Source: Beijerinckiaceae bacterium RH AL1 (GTDB lineage: Bacteria; Pseudomonadota; Alphaproteobacteria; Rhizobiales; Beijerinckiaceae). From it: a stretch of 64,000 nucleotides of DNA. How positions within the stretch are numbered: the first letter of the stretch is position 1; each line of letters starts with the position of its first letter. Below the pieces are notes generated by a model. It was not told the origin of the DNA, did not search any database, and saw nothing but the letters and a program-made list of their open reading frames with translations. Positions 40,234 through 49,251 of this stretch are shown here, piece after piece. The stretch lies in the NCBI GenBank assembly GCA_901457705.2, contig LR590083.2, forward strand, positions 1,984,597-2,048,596, read 5' to 3'. The position numbers and the translations under genes were made by a program.

Positions 40234-40710
40234 TTACGCCAGCCGCCCTGCCGTCGGCGCCGGCCGGCCGTAGATCGCGTTGGCCCGCCGCTCGAAGGCG
40301 TCGGCGAAGCGCCGGAACGCCTGGTCGAACATCGAGCCCATCACCAGCCCAAGCATGCGGCTCTTGAACTCGTACTCGATGTGGAAGTCGACGTGCGACG
40401 CCCCGTCCCCGGCGTCGCGGAACGCCCAGGAGTTCTTCAGGTAGCGGAAGGGGCCGTCGATATACTCGACGAGGATGTGCTTCTTCGCCCGGTCGCAGGC
40501 GACGCGCGTCTTGAAGGTCTCGCGAATCGCCTTGTAGCCGACCTGCATCTCGGCGACGAAGATCTGCGTGTCGCCCTCCTGCGTGCGGCGCAGCACGCGC
40601 AGGCTGGTGCAGAGCGGCAGGAACTGCGGATAGGCCTCGACGTCGGAGACCAGGTCGAACATCTGCGTGGCGCTGTGCTTGACGCGTCGCGTCGTGTCGA
40701 AGGCGGGCAT
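40234..40710 (-). CDS. ratA: RatA/COQ10 family START-domain protein
   Basis: A 158-residue polyketide-cyclase/START-domain (SRPBCC) protein. It has the family start HSATQMFDLVSDVEAYPQFLP, EMQVGYKAIRETFKTRV and the C-terminal helix MLGLVMGSMFDQAFRRFADAF. Bacterial members are named RatA for a proposed ribosome-association toxin; mitochondrial COQ10 homologues bind ubiquinone, and a role in quinone handling is at least as likely here. In Hyphomicrobiales it usually follows lipA, as it does here on the minus strand (91-base gap). Confidence 0.88.
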   Translation of the reverse strand: MPAFDTTRRVKHSATQMFDLVSDVEAYPQFLPLCTSLRVLRRTQEGDTQIFVAEMQVGYKAIRETFKTRVACDRAKKHILVEYIDGPFRYLKNSWAFRDAGDGASHVDFHIEYEFKSRMLGLVMGSMFDQAFRRFADAFERRANAIYGRPAPTAGRLA

Positions 40711-40801
40711 GGGCTCGTCTTAGCATGCGAAGCGGGGCGCGGAAGACGCCAAGCTGCCGCGCCAACAGGCACGACGGCTCATGCCGTGCCACCCCACGAG
40801 G

Positions 40802-41758
40802 CTACCCCGCCCGGGCGGCGAGCTTGGCTTCGCGCGCCGCGCGCAGCCTGGCGAAATCCTCGCCGGCGTGGTGCGAGGAGCGGGTCAGCGGCGACGCGGA
40901 GACGACCAGAAACCCCTTGGTCAGCGCGACGCTCTCCAGCCCCTTGAACTCGTCCGGCGGCACGAAGCGGATCACCGCGTGGTGCTTTTTCGTCGGCTGC
41001 AGGTACTGGCCGATGGTGAGGAAGTCGACGTCGGCCGAGCGCAGGTCGTCCATGAGCTGGAGCACCTCGTTGCGCTCCTCGCCGAGCCCGACCATGATTC
41101 CCGACTTGGTGAAGATCGACGCGTCGAGCTCCTTCACCCGCTGCAGCAGCCGCACCGAATGGAAGTAGCGGGCCCCGGGCCGGACCGTGAGGTACTTCGA
41201 CGGCACCGTCTCGAGATTGTGGTTGAAGACGTCGGGCCTGGCCGCGACCACCACCTCGAGCGCGCCGGGCTTGCGCAGAAAATCCGGCGTCAGCAGCTCG
41301 ATCGTCGTGCCGGGGCTTTTCGCGCGGATGGCGCCGACGACCTGCGCAAAGTGCTCGGCACCGCCGTCGGGAAGGTCGTCGCGGTCGACGGAGGTGATCA
41401 CGACATGCGCCAGGCCGAGCTTGGCCACCGCGTCGGCGATGCGCGCGGGCTCGCCGGGGTTCAGCGGCCGCGGGACGCCGGTGCGCACGTTGCAGAAGGC
41501 GCAGGCCCGCGTGCAGGTGTCGCCCATGATCATGAAGGTCGCGTGCCGCTTCGCCCAGCACTCGCCGATGTTGGGGCAGCCCGCCTCCTGGCAGACCGTG
41601 ACGAGGCCGTGCTTGCGGACGATCTCGTCCGTCTCGCGGTAGACCGGCGAGCCCGGCGCCTTGACGCGGATCCAGTCCGGCTTGGCCGGCTGCGGCTGGT
41701 TCGGCTTGCGCGCCTTTTCGGGGTGGCGGGGGCGCAGGGGTTCGTCGAGCAAAGTCAA
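40802..41758 (-). CDS. lipA: Lipoyl synthase
   Basis: A radical-SAM enzyme that inserts two sulfurs into octanoyl groups on lipoyl domains, here those of PdhB, PdhC and other 2-oxoacid dehydrogenases. The 318 residues contain both clusters: the auxiliary cluster cysteines in [13 protein letters not shown] and the radical-SAM CxxxCxxC in [11 protein letters not shown] late RSSHHAGE segment supplies the serine ligand. The start is a TTG with CGAGG nine bases upstream; no ATG is available at the family N-terminus. Confidence 0.95.
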   Translation of the reverse strand: MTLLDEPLRPRHPEKARKPNQPQPAKPDWIRVKAPGSPVYRETDEIVRKHGLVTVCQEAGCPNIGECWAKRHATFMIMGDTCTRACAFCNVRTGVPRPLNPGEPARIADAVAKLGLAHVVITSVDRDDLPDGGAEHFAQVVGAIRAKSPGTTIELLTPDFLRKPGALEVVVAARPDVFNHNLETVPSKYLTVRPGARYFHSVRLLQRVKELDASIFTKSGIMVGLGEERNEVLQLMDDLRSADVDFLTIGQYLQPTKKHHAVIRFVPPDEFKGLESVALTKGFLVVSASPLTRSSHHAGEDFARLRAAREAKLAARAG

Positions 41759-41778
41759 AGTCGCTGGCCTCGGTTATC

Positions 41779-41926
41779 CCTTCTCCCGCTTGCGGGAGAA
41801 GGTGGCCCGACGAAGTCGGGTCGGATGAGGGGCGGTGCCGCCCGCGGCGACATCGGACGAGAGGCGGCAAATCCCCTCATCCGACCCCGCTTCGCGGGGC
41901 CAACTTCTCCCGCAAGCGGGAGAAGG
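41779..41926. repeat. Nested palindromic intergenic element (RIME/REP-like)
   Basis: A 148-base mosaic of palindromes between lipA and the HerA-like gene. Each end is itself a hairpin: CTTCTCCCGC-TT-GCGGGAGAAG on the left and its counterpart on the right. The two ends are also inverse complements of one another, and the inner arms continue the symmetry (GGATGAGGGG against CCCCTCATCC). Internal hairpins CCCGACGAAGTCGGG and GACCCCGCTTCGCGGGGCC are present. This build resembles the Rhizobium-specific intergenic mosaic elements and similar non-autonomous repeats of alphaproteobacteria. It may also end lipA-promoter-distal transcripts or shape mRNA. Confidence 0.75.
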
Positions 41927-42047
41927 CAAAGCCGCGCGCTTCACTTAGTTAGGCGCTCGCGTCGCGCCTTGCACGGATATGTGGACGAGCCGGCCCCTTG
42001 CCGTCCACCCGCCTTCCAGCATGCTAGATAGCCGCCGGGGGCATGAC

Positions 42048-43547
42048 ATGAGCTTTGCGATCGATCTGGGCGACGCCGGCGGCCGGCCGGCGACACTCGA
42101 CCTCGTCGAGCTCCTGGCGACGCGCCTGCTCGTCCAGGGCAACTCGGGCTCCGGCAAGTCGCACCTGCTGCGCCGCCTGCTCGAGCAGAGCGCCGGCGTC
42201 GTGCAGCAGGCGATCATCGATCCCGAGGGCGACTACGTGTCCCTCGCCGAGCGCTACGGGCACATCGTGGTCGAGGCCGACGGCGACGACGTCGCGCTGC
42301 AGCGGGTCGCCGCCCGCGTGCGCGAGCATCGCGCGTCCGTCGTGCTCTCGCTCGAGAACCTCGATGCCGACGCGCAGATGCGCGCCGCCGCCGCCTTCCT
42401 TGGCGGCCTGTTCGAGGCCGACCGTGCGCTCTGGTACCCGATGCTGGTCGTCGTCGACGAGGCGCAGCTCTTCGCGCCCGCCGCGGCCGGCGAGGTATCG
42501 GACGAGGCGCGGCGCCTGTCGCTCGGCGCGATGACCAACCTGATGTGCCGCGGCCGCAAGCGCGGCCTCGCCGGCATCATCGCGACGCAGCGCCTCGCCA
42601 AGCTCGCCAAGAACGTGGCGGCCGAAGCCTCGAACTTTCTGATGGGGCGCACCTTCCTCGACATCGACATGGCGCGCGCCGCCGATCTCCTCGGCCTCGA
42701 GCGGCGCCAAGCCGAGATGTTTCGCGACCTGCCGCGCGGCCAGTTCGTGGCGCTCGGGCCTGCCCTGTCCAAGCGCCCGCTGCCGATCGCGATCGGCCCG
42801 ACCGAGACGCAGAGCCGCAGCATCCCGCAGGCGTTGATGCCGCTGCCGGAGGCCGGCGACATGCGCGCGCTCATCCTCGCGGCCCCGACCGCCGGCGAGC
42901 CGCCGGCGCCTCGTCCGCGTCCGCAGCCGGCGCCGCGGCCCGACGTCCTCGTCCAGCTCGCCGCCTACCGCCCGCCGGTGCGCGAAGACCTGCCCGAGGC
43001 CGAGCCGATCGACCCCGCCGAGCGCGAGGCGGCGATGGCCCGGGTGCTCGACTCCGTGCTCGCCGATGCGGATGCCGGCGCCTGCACGCCGGCCACCCTC
43101 TATCAGGACTTCACCGTGCGCTGCCGCATCCAGCGGATCGGCGGCGAGCCGATGAGCCTGCCCGAGTTCAAGCGCCGCCTCGCCGTGGCGCGCGCCGGTG
43201 TCGGCGGCGACGCGGCGCTCGACGGCCCGGACTGGGAGCGGGCGCAGGCGATCGCGGCGAGCCTCCCGGGCGACATCTCGGGGCTGTACCTGCTCGTGGC
43301 CCGCGCGGCACTCGACGGCGCGCCCTGCCCCTCCGACGCCACGCTCGCGGAGGCCTACGGGACGAGCTCGGCCGGCCGGGCGCGGCGCCTCCTCGCCTAT
43401 CTCGAGGAGCTCGGCGCGCTGGTGATCCGCCGCGACCTGCGCGGCGCGCCGATCATCGCAATCCCCGACCTCGGCGCCGAGACGGCGCCGGGCGAGCCCG
43501 ACCTCGCGGCGCTGCCGGCGCGAAAGCGCGGCCGGGCCGCCCGATGA
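42048..43547 (+). CDS. HerA/FtsK-like ATPase (DUF87 domain)
   Basis: A 499-residue P-loop ATPase of the HerA-FtsK superfamily. Walker A is GNSGSGKSH (31-39), the Walker B strand is MLVVVDEAQLF (132-142), and a downstream CRGRKRGLAGIIATQR carries sensor/arginine residues. A Pro-rich linker (about 285-315) leads to a C-terminal region of about 180 residues ending in a helix-turn-helix-like segment (LAEAYGTSSAGRARRLLAYLEELG). No NurA nuclease, methylase or defence partner is adjacent. DNA translocation or unwinding is the family activity; the cellular role is unknown. The start follows GGGGGC. Confidence 0.85.
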   Translation: MSFAIDLGDAGGRPATLDLVELLATRLLVQGNSGSGKSHLLRRLLEQSAGVVQQAIIDPEGDYVSLAERYGHIVVEADGDDVALQRVAARVREHRASVVLSLENLDADAQMRAAAAFLGGLFEADRALWYPMLVVVDEAQLFAPAAAGEVSDEARRLSLGAMTNLMCRGRKRGLAGIIATQRLAKLAKNVAAEASNFLMGRTFLDIDMARAADLLGLERRQAEMFRDLPRGQFVALGPALSKRPLPIAIGPTETQSRSIPQALMPLPEAGDMRALILAAPTAGEPPAPRPRPQPAPRPDVLVQLAAYRPPVREDLPEAEPIDPAEREAAMARVLDSVLADADAGACTPATLYQDFTVRCRIQRIGGEPMSLPEFKRRLAVARAGVGGDAALDGPDWERAQAIAASLPGDISGLYLLVARAALDGAPCPSDATLAEAYGTSSAGRARRLLAYLEELGALVIRRDLRGAPIIAIPDLGAETAPGEPDLAALPARKRGRAAR

Positions 43548-43585
43548 CATCAAACGTTCAAACGCCGCGTGCTTTAGGCTCGGCC

Positions 43586-45670
43586 ATGCACACGTCTCGC
43601 CTTCTTCCGCTGTCGGCCTGCCTCGCCGCCGTCGTCTGCTGCCACCCGGGCCTTGCGGTCGCGGCGGAGTTCGCGAACGGCCTCTCGCCCTGCAAGAGCA
43701 CCTTCGCCAATCCCAGCGCCGAGACGCCGAGCCAGATCGCCGCGCTCGACCTGCTCGGCAGCGTCACGCAACTCGCCGCCGCGCACGGCCGCGCCGTGCT
43801 CGCGACGAACCTCGAGCGGACGGTGGCGATCAACAACAAGGCCTCGCCGGCCGTCCGCGCCAATGCGCTGGTCGATGCCCAGATCACCGACAGCAACGCC
43901 TTCTCGCTGGCCGACGGGCTCGGCGCGACGCTCGCCGACATCTACCAGCGCAAGGCGCGGTTCGAGAGCGATGACGACGGCGTCACCAAGCGCTGCGGCG
44001 AGATCGCGCCGAGTGTCTCCGCGATCATCGCGCTCGCCAACGGCCTGTCCGGCAGCGACTCCAACGCCGGCAAGCTCGGCTTCGCCAACGGGCTGCGCGG
44101 GGCCTACACGCCGCCGCCGGAGGGCACCTACGATGTTCTCGGCAAGGCCTACGGCCATCCCGCCGGCTCGCCCGGCGCCGACAAGTACGGCAACTCCCGA
44201 CCCTTCCAGACCGCACCGCTCGACGCCGCCTCCGGCCCGCGCATCGAAACCTACGACGCGATGGATTTCTACGGCCTGTCCTTCAACACGCGCGCCGTGC
44301 TGGCCGGCGCCACCGCGGCCCAGAAGGCGGCGGGCATCAACGGGTCCGACCTCACCAACAGCCCGTCCTTTCCCAGCGGCCACACCACCTTCGGCTACAC
44401 CGAGTCGCTGATCCTCGCGATGATGGTGCCGGAGCGCTTCCAGGCACTCGCCTACCGCGGCTCGGAATACGGCAACTCGCGCATCGCCCTCGGTGCCCAT
44501 TACGCGCTCGACGTCATCGCCGGCCGCACGCTGGCGACCTACGACCTGGCGCAGGACCTCGCCGGACGCCCGCACTACGCCGGCGACGGCGGCCCATCGT
44601 TCCAGGCGACGCTGGCGTCGGCCTCCGCCGACCTGCGCGGCTTTCTGCGCCAGAACGGCTGCCCGTCGATCGCCCTCTGCGCCGGCGACCCGATCGCCAG
44701 GGCGCGCGACGCGGTCGTGTGGACGGGCGGCGAGCAAAGGCCGGCGAGCCCGCGCGAGGCCTACGCGTTCAGGCTCACCTACGCCCTCGCGCCGATCGGC
44801 GCGACCGACCGTCCCCTCGAGCCGGTGCCGGAAGAAGCCGGCTACCTGCTGCAAAGCCGCTTTCCCTATCTGACGCAGGCGCAGCGCAGCGAGGTGCTGC
44901 GCACGACCGAGGGGCCGTCGGGCTACTTCCTCGATGCCAGCCCGCTCGATGGCGCTCCCGTTGCGATGGCCGGCAAAGGGCCGGCGGCGGAAGCCGGGGT
45001 CTATTCGCGCCTCAACCTGTTTGCGGCTGCCGGCGGCTACGCCTCGCTGGCCGACCAGGTGATCGTCGACCAGGACCACATCACCGATCCCAACCTGAAG
45101 CCGTTCGACGATTTCACGCGCTTCGACGTCTGGTCGAACGACATCGACGGCCCGGGCGGCTTGACCAAGCGCGGCAGCGGCACCCTGCGGCTCACCGGCC
45201 ACGACACGTTCAAGGGCCCGGCCATCGTCGAGAAGGGCACGCTCGAGATCGCCGGCTCGCTCGCCGCCGACACGCAGGTCGCGGCCGGCGGGACGCTCGC
45301 CGGAACGGGCACGGTCGGCAACGTGACGGTCGCCGCCGGCGGTGCGCTGAAGCCGGGCTCGGTCGACGGCGGCGGAGCGCTGGCCGTGGCCGGCTCGCTC
45401 ACGCTCGCCAAGGACGCCGCCTTGACGATACGCCCCGCCCGCGAGGTTCAGGGGCCACCGATCCGGGTCGAGGGCCACGCAATGCTGGACGGCGCCAAGC
45501 TGATCGTTTCTGCAGGTCACCCGATGTCGCCGGGCAAGCCGCTGAAGGTGCTCGAAGCGAAAGGCGGCATCAGCGGCAAGTTCGCCCCCGACGTCGTCAC
45601 CGACCCGCCCCTGCGCGGGACGCTGAGCTACGACGCCAACGCGGTCTATCTGACGACCGAGGGGCGATAG
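43586..45670 (+). CDS. Secreted PAP2-family acid phosphatase with C-terminal autotransporter-type beta repeats
   Basis: A 694-residue exported protein. Its signal peptide ends near residue 27 (AVAA). The phosphatase domain has the class A acid phosphatase motifs: KYGNSRPF (200-207), PSGHTT (263-268) and SR-x5-H-x3-D (298-309; nucleophile-assisting H305). From about 500 the sequence changes to glycine-rich repeats (GGLTKRGSGTLRLTG, VEKGTLEIAG) that match autotransporter-associated beta-strand repeats. No C-terminal beta-barrel translocator is present, so the route to or across the outer membrane is not explained. It lies 38 bases after the ATPase gene, possibly in one transcript. Confidence 0.85.
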   Translation: MHTSRLLPLSACLAAVVCCHPGLAVAAEFANGLSPCKSTFANPSAETPSQIAALDLLGSVTQLAAAHGRAVLATNLERTVAINNKASPAVRANALVDAQITDSNAFSLADGLGATLADIYQRKARFESDDDGVTKRCGEIAPSVSAIIALANGLSGSDSNAGKLGFANGLRGAYTPPPEGTYDVLGKAYGHPAGSPGADKYGNSRPFQTAPLDAASGPRIETYDAMDFYGLSFNTRAVLAGATAAQKAAGINGSDLTNSPSFPSGHTTFGYTESLILAMMVPERFQALAYRGSEYGNSRIALGAHYALDVIAGRTLATYDLAQDLAGRPHYAGDGGPSFQATLASASADLRGFLRQNGCPSIALCAGDPIARARDAVVWTGGEQRPASPREAYAFRLTYALAPIGATDRPLEPVPEEAGYLLQSRFPYLTQAQRSEVLRTTEGPSGYFLDASPLDGAPVAMAGKGPAAEAGVYSRLNLFAAAGGYASLADQVIVDQDHITDPNLKPFDDFTRFDVWSNDIDGPGGLTKRGSGTLRLTGHDTFKGPAIVEKGTLEIAGSLAADTQVAAGGTLAGTGTVGNVTVAAGGALKPGSVDGGGALAVAGSLTLAKDAALTIRPAREVQGPPIRVEGHAMLDGAKLIVSAGHPMSPGKPLKVLEAKGGISGKFAPDVVTDPPLRGTLSYDANAVYLTTEGR

Positions 45671-45746
45671 GTACTTCTTCCGTCGTCCGCGTAGTGAAGG
45701 TCGTCGACGCCCGAGAAGTGCCTTCGCCTGCTCCTCGGCCTCGTGA

Positions 45747-47189
45747 CTACTTGTGAATGACCTGTCCGTACGCGTCGAGCACGCTCTCGTGCATCATTTC
45801 CGAGAGCGTTGGGTGCGGGAAGACCGTGTGCATCAGCTCTTCCTCCGTCGTCTCGAGGTTCATCGCGACGACGTAGCCCTGGATCAGCTCGGTCACCTCG
45901 GCGCCGACCATGTGGGCGCCGAGCAGCTTGCCGGTGTCGGCGTCGAAGATCGTCTTCACCAGCCCGTCCGGCTCTCCGAGCGCGATCGCCTTGCCGTTGC
46001 CGATGAACGGGAAGCGGCCGACCTTCAGCTTCAGCCCCTTAGCCTTGGCCTTGTCCTCGGTCAGGCCGACCGAGGCGACCTGCGGCTGGCAGTAGGTGCA
46101 GCCGGGGATCATCGCCTTGTCCATCGGATGCGGGTGCTTGCCGGCGATCGACTCGATGCAGATCGTGCCCTCGTGCTCGGCCTTGTGCGCCAGCATCGGC
46201 GGCCCGGCGACGTCGCCGATCGCGTAGATGCCCGGCACGTTCGTGCGGCCGAAGCCGTCGATCTTGATGCAGCCGCGCTCCATCGCGACGCCGATCGTCT
46301 CCAGCCCGATGCCTTCGACGTTGCCGACGACCCCGACCGCCGAGATCAGCCGCTCGGCCTTCAGCGTCTGCGTGGTGCCCTTCTCGTCCTCGATCGTCGC
46401 GGTGACGTCGTTGGCGCCCTTCTCGACCTTGGTCACCTTGGTCGAGGTCATGATCTTGATGCCCTGTTTCTCGAAGCGCTTGCGCGCGAGCGCGGCGATC
46501 TCGGCGTCCTCGACGGGCAGGATCTGCGGCAGAACCTCGATCACCGTCACCTCGGCGCCCATAGTCTTGTAGAACGAGGCGAACTCGATGCCGATCGCGC
46601 CGGAGCCCATCACGATCAGGCTCTTCGGGAACGTCTTCGGCACCATGGCCTCGAAATAGGTCCAGATCAGCTTGCCGTCGGGCTCGATGCCCGGCAGCAC
46701 GCGCGGCCGCGCGCCGGTGGCGACGACGATGTGCTTGGCCTTGTAGCTGCCGGGCGCGAGCGTGCCCTTCGGCGGCGGATTCTGCGGCTGCATCACCGGC
46801 TTCTTCGTCGCGGAAACAGTGATCTCGCCGGCCTGGGGGATGGACGCCTCGCCCCAGATGACGTCGACCTTGTTCTTCTTGAGCAGGAAACCGACGCCGC
46901 CGGCGAGCTGGCCCGAGACGCCGCGCGAGCGGGTGACGACGGCGGCCGGATCGAAGCCGACGGTGCCGTCGACGATCAGGCCGTAGTCCTTCGGGTGCTG
47001 CAGGTAGTGCAGGATCTCGGCCGAGCGCAGCAGCGCCTTGGTCGGGATGCAGCCCCAGTTGAGGCAGATGCCGCCGAGATGCTCACGCTCGACGACAGCG
47101 GTCTTCAGCCCGAGCTGCGCCGCGCGGATCGCCGCGACATAGCCGCCGGGTCCGCCGCCGATGACGATCACATCGTAAGCTTCGGCCAT
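45747..47189 (-). CDS. lpdA: Dihydrolipoyl dehydrogenase (E3)
   Basis: The flavoprotein that reoxidises dihydrolipoyl groups of 2-oxoacid dehydrogenase complexes with NAD+. The 480-residue protein shows FAD-binding VIGGGPGGYVAA, the redox disulfide C42-C47 in GGICLNWGCIPT, the NAD-binding VMGSGAIGIEFA, and the C-terminal interface HPTLSEMMHE. An extra proline-rich segment (about 126-145) is seen in E3 paralogues associated with pyruvate dehydrogenase of alphaproteobacteria. The chosen ATG has GGAGA upstream. Normally next to pdhC, it is separated here by 18 kb. Confidence 0.95.
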   Translation of the reverse strand: MAEAYDVIVIGGGPGGYVAAIRAAQLGLKTAVVEREHLGGICLNWGCIPTKALLRSAEILHYLQHPKDYGLIVDGTVGFDPAAVVTRSRGVSGQLAGGVGFLLKKNKVDVIWGEASIPQAGEITVSATKKPVMQPQNPPPKGTLAPGSYKAKHIVVATGARPRVLPGIEPDGKLIWTYFEAMVPKTFPKSLIVMGSGAIGIEFASFYKTMGAEVTVIEVLPQILPVEDAEIAALARKRFEKQGIKIMTSTKVTKVEKGANDVTATIEDEKGTTQTLKAERLISAVGVVGNVEGIGLETIGVAMERGCIKIDGFGRTNVPGIYAIGDVAGPPMLAHKAEHEGTICIESIAGKHPHPMDKAMIPGCTYCQPQVASVGLTEDKAKAKGLKLKVGRFPFIGNGKAIALGEPDGLVKTIFDADTGKLLGAHMVGAEVTELIQGYVVAMNLETTEEELMHTVFPHPTLSEMMHESVLDAYGQVIHK

Positions 47190-47337
47190 GGCGCAGGCGT
47201 CTCCGTGTCTCGGCGGCGCCGCGCGAGTGCGGCACACGCTGACGGCTTACAGGCGCGGCCCGATCGGCAAAACCCCGTCAGCGGTGCCTCTTCGACAGAG
47301 CAGCCATCCCCGGAGCGGCGGCTTGATCGCCCTCCGT

Positions 47338-48006
47338 CTACCGCGGCAAGCGGAGCCGATGCGTCACCGCGTCCCAGATCGCCTGCTCCACTTCCTCGGG
47401 CGCCTGGCTCGCGTCGACGATCAGGCAGCGCTCGGGCTCGGCGGCGGCGATCTTCAGGAAGGCCTCGCGCAGGCCCTCGTGAAAGGCCAGCGTCTGGCGC
47501 TCGAAACGGTCGGCAGCTGCCGCCGCGCCGCGCCGCGCGTTGGCGCGCGCGATCCCGACCTCGGCCGGCAGATCGAGGATCAGCGTCAGATCGGGCCGGG
47601 TGCCGGCGAGCGTGATGCGCTCGAGCTCGTCGAGGAAGCGCGGGTCGAGCTCGCCCAGCGCACCCTGGTAGACGCGCGTCGAATCGTGGAAGCGGTCGGA
47701 GACCACCCAGGTGCCCGCGGCCAGAGCCGGCTTGATCTTCTCGTCGAGGTGGTCGATGCGCGCGGCGGCAAACAGCAGCGCCTCCGCGCGCGGTCCGAGC
47801 GGTTCGAACAGGCCGCCGAGCAGCTTCTCGCGCAGCGCCTCCGCCATCGGCGAGCCGCCCGGCTCGCGCGTTGCAATCGCGGCAACGCCCGCCGCCTCCA
47901 GCCGCGCGACGAGCGCCCGCGCCTGTGTCGACTTGCCGCCGCCCTCGCCGCCTTCCATCGTGATGAAGGCGCCTCTCGGCGTCGCGGCTCCCTCAGTTTC
48001 GCTCAC
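47338..48006 (-). CDS. tmk: Thymidylate kinase
   Basis: Phosphorylates dTMP to dTDP. The 222-residue protein has the P-loop GGEGGGKST (19-27), the DRx motif in VVSDRFHDSTRVYQGA, and the LID region RRGAAAAADRFE. Its GTG start overlaps the stop of the D-Ala-D-Ala carboxypeptidase gene (GTGA), so translation is coupled. In related genomes rlpA-dac-tmk continues into the gene for the polymerase III delta' subunit; here lpdA follows instead, marking a rearrangement point. Confidence 0.94.
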   Translation of the reverse strand: MSETEGAATPRGAFITMEGGEGGGKSTQARALVARLEAAGVAAIATREPGGSPMAEALREKLLGGLFEPLGPRAEALLFAAARIDHLDEKIKPALAAGTWVVSDRFHDSTRVYQGALGELDPRFLDELERITLAGTRPDLTLILDLPAEVGIARANARRGAAAAADRFERQTLAFHEGLREAFLKIAAAEPERCLIVDASQAPEEVEQAIWDAVTHRLRLPR

Positions 48007-49178
48007 GAGTGCAGCACGTATTTCCTGAACAGGCTGGCGAGATAGCCGACCCCGACGTCGAGCGCACGTTTCGGCAGCGAGCCGATGTCGACCGCCGTGG
48101 CCGTGCGCAGCGGCGCGGCGAGGATCTCGGCGTCGCCGCGGTAGAGCTTCAGCATCGCGACCTGCTGGCCGGCAGCCACCGGCGCCGGCAGCGGGCCCTG
48201 GTAGACGATCTTGGCGACGAGCTTCTCGCCGGACTCGCGCTGGACGAGCACGGCGATATCGCGGTCCGACACCAGGCCGATCGAGCCCGAGGCGCCGCCG
48301 TCGACGTCGGCATAGGCGACCGTCTCGCCGGCGGCGAAGAGCTTGCGCCGCGCGAAGGCGCGGAAGCCCCACTGCAGGATCTTGCGCGCCTCTTCCGACC
48401 GCTCCTTCGCGGACTTGGAATCGTAGAGCGCCAGGATGAGCCGCTGGTCGCCCTGCACCGCCGAGCCGACGATCGAGTAGCCGCTGTCGCCGATATTGCC
48501 GGTCTTCAGCCCGTCGGCGCCGATGTCGAAGCCGAGCAGCGGGTTGCGATTCGGCTGCTTGATCTTGTTCCAGACGAAGTCGCGCTGGGCGTACATCTTG
48601 TAGAGGTCGGGAAAGGTGGCGATCTGGTGCTGCGCCAGCACCGCCATCTCGCGCGGCGTGACCTTCTGGTCGGGGCTGGCGTCGCCCCAGGCGTCGGTGA
48701 AGGTCAGGTGATCGAGGCCGAGCTCGCGGGCACGCCGCGTCATCAGCGTGGCGAAGGCGCCTTGCGAGCCGGAGATGCCCTCGGCGAGCGCGATCGCCGC
48801 GTCGTTGGCCGAGTCGACGATGAGGCCCTGCAGGAGATCGTTCACCGCAACGCCGCTGTTCGGCTTGGCGAACATCGTGGTGCCGCGCGAGGGCGCACCG
48901 CCCTGCCGCCACGCCGTCTGGCTGATGTGGAAGAGCTGGTCCGGCTTGAGCTTGCCGTCCTTCAGCATCTCGAAGACGATCTCGGCGGTCATGATCTTCG
49001 AGGTCGAGGCGGGATCGACGAGCGCATCGGCGCCCTTCTCGAACAACACGGTCCCCGTCTCGGCATCGATCAGGATCGTATGGGCAACATTGACCTGCGG
49101 GGCGGTTTCGGCCGCTATCGCCGCGACCGGCCAGCCAAACCCGACGACCGCCAGAAGGACGAGACGGGATACGCGCAT
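48003..49178 (-). CDS. dacA: Serine-type D-Ala-D-Ala carboxypeptidase (penicillin-binding protein 5/6 family)
   Basis: Trims the terminal D-alanine from peptidoglycan pentapeptides. The 391-residue exported enzyme has a signal peptide (cut near AIAA, residue 22) and the three active-site motifs: SxxK as S58-T-S-K61, SxN as S123-A-N125 and KTG in DGLKTGNIG. A C-terminal beta domain follows, with a final amphipathic helix (VGYLASLFRKYVL) that would anchor it to the membrane. GAGGAG precedes the ATG. It lies in rlpA-dacA-tmk. Confidence 0.94.
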   Translation of the reverse strand: MRVSRLVLLAVVGFGWPVAAIAAETAPQVNVAHTILIDAETGTVLFEKGADALVDPASTSKIMTAEIVFEMLKDGKLKPDQLFHISQTAWRQGGAPSRGTTMFAKPNSGVAVNDLLQGLIVDSANDAAIALAEGISGSQGAFATLMTRRARELGLDHLTFTDAWGDASPDQKVTPREMAVLAQHQIATFPDLYKMYAQRDFVWNKIKQPNRNPLLGFDIGADGLKTGNIGDSGYSIVGSAVQGDQRLILALYDSKSAKERSEEARKILQWGFRAFARRKLFAAGETVAYADVDGGASGSIGLVSDRDIAVLVQRESGEKLVAKIVYQGPLPAPVAAGQQVAMLKLYRGDAEILAAPLRTATAVDIGSLPKRALDVGVGYLASLFRKYVLHS

Positions 49179-49251
49179 CGATTACTCCTCGCCGCTCATA
49201 CGTTCGCGGCGGCGGTCTCGGTCCAGTCTCTGATCAAAATCATCGGCGTGT

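Noticed and set aside
42545-45670. A 1041-residue reading of the PAP2 gene starting inside the HerA-like gene
   Set aside because: The first 347 codons overlap the ATPase in another frame; the signal peptide begins at the ATG at 43586.
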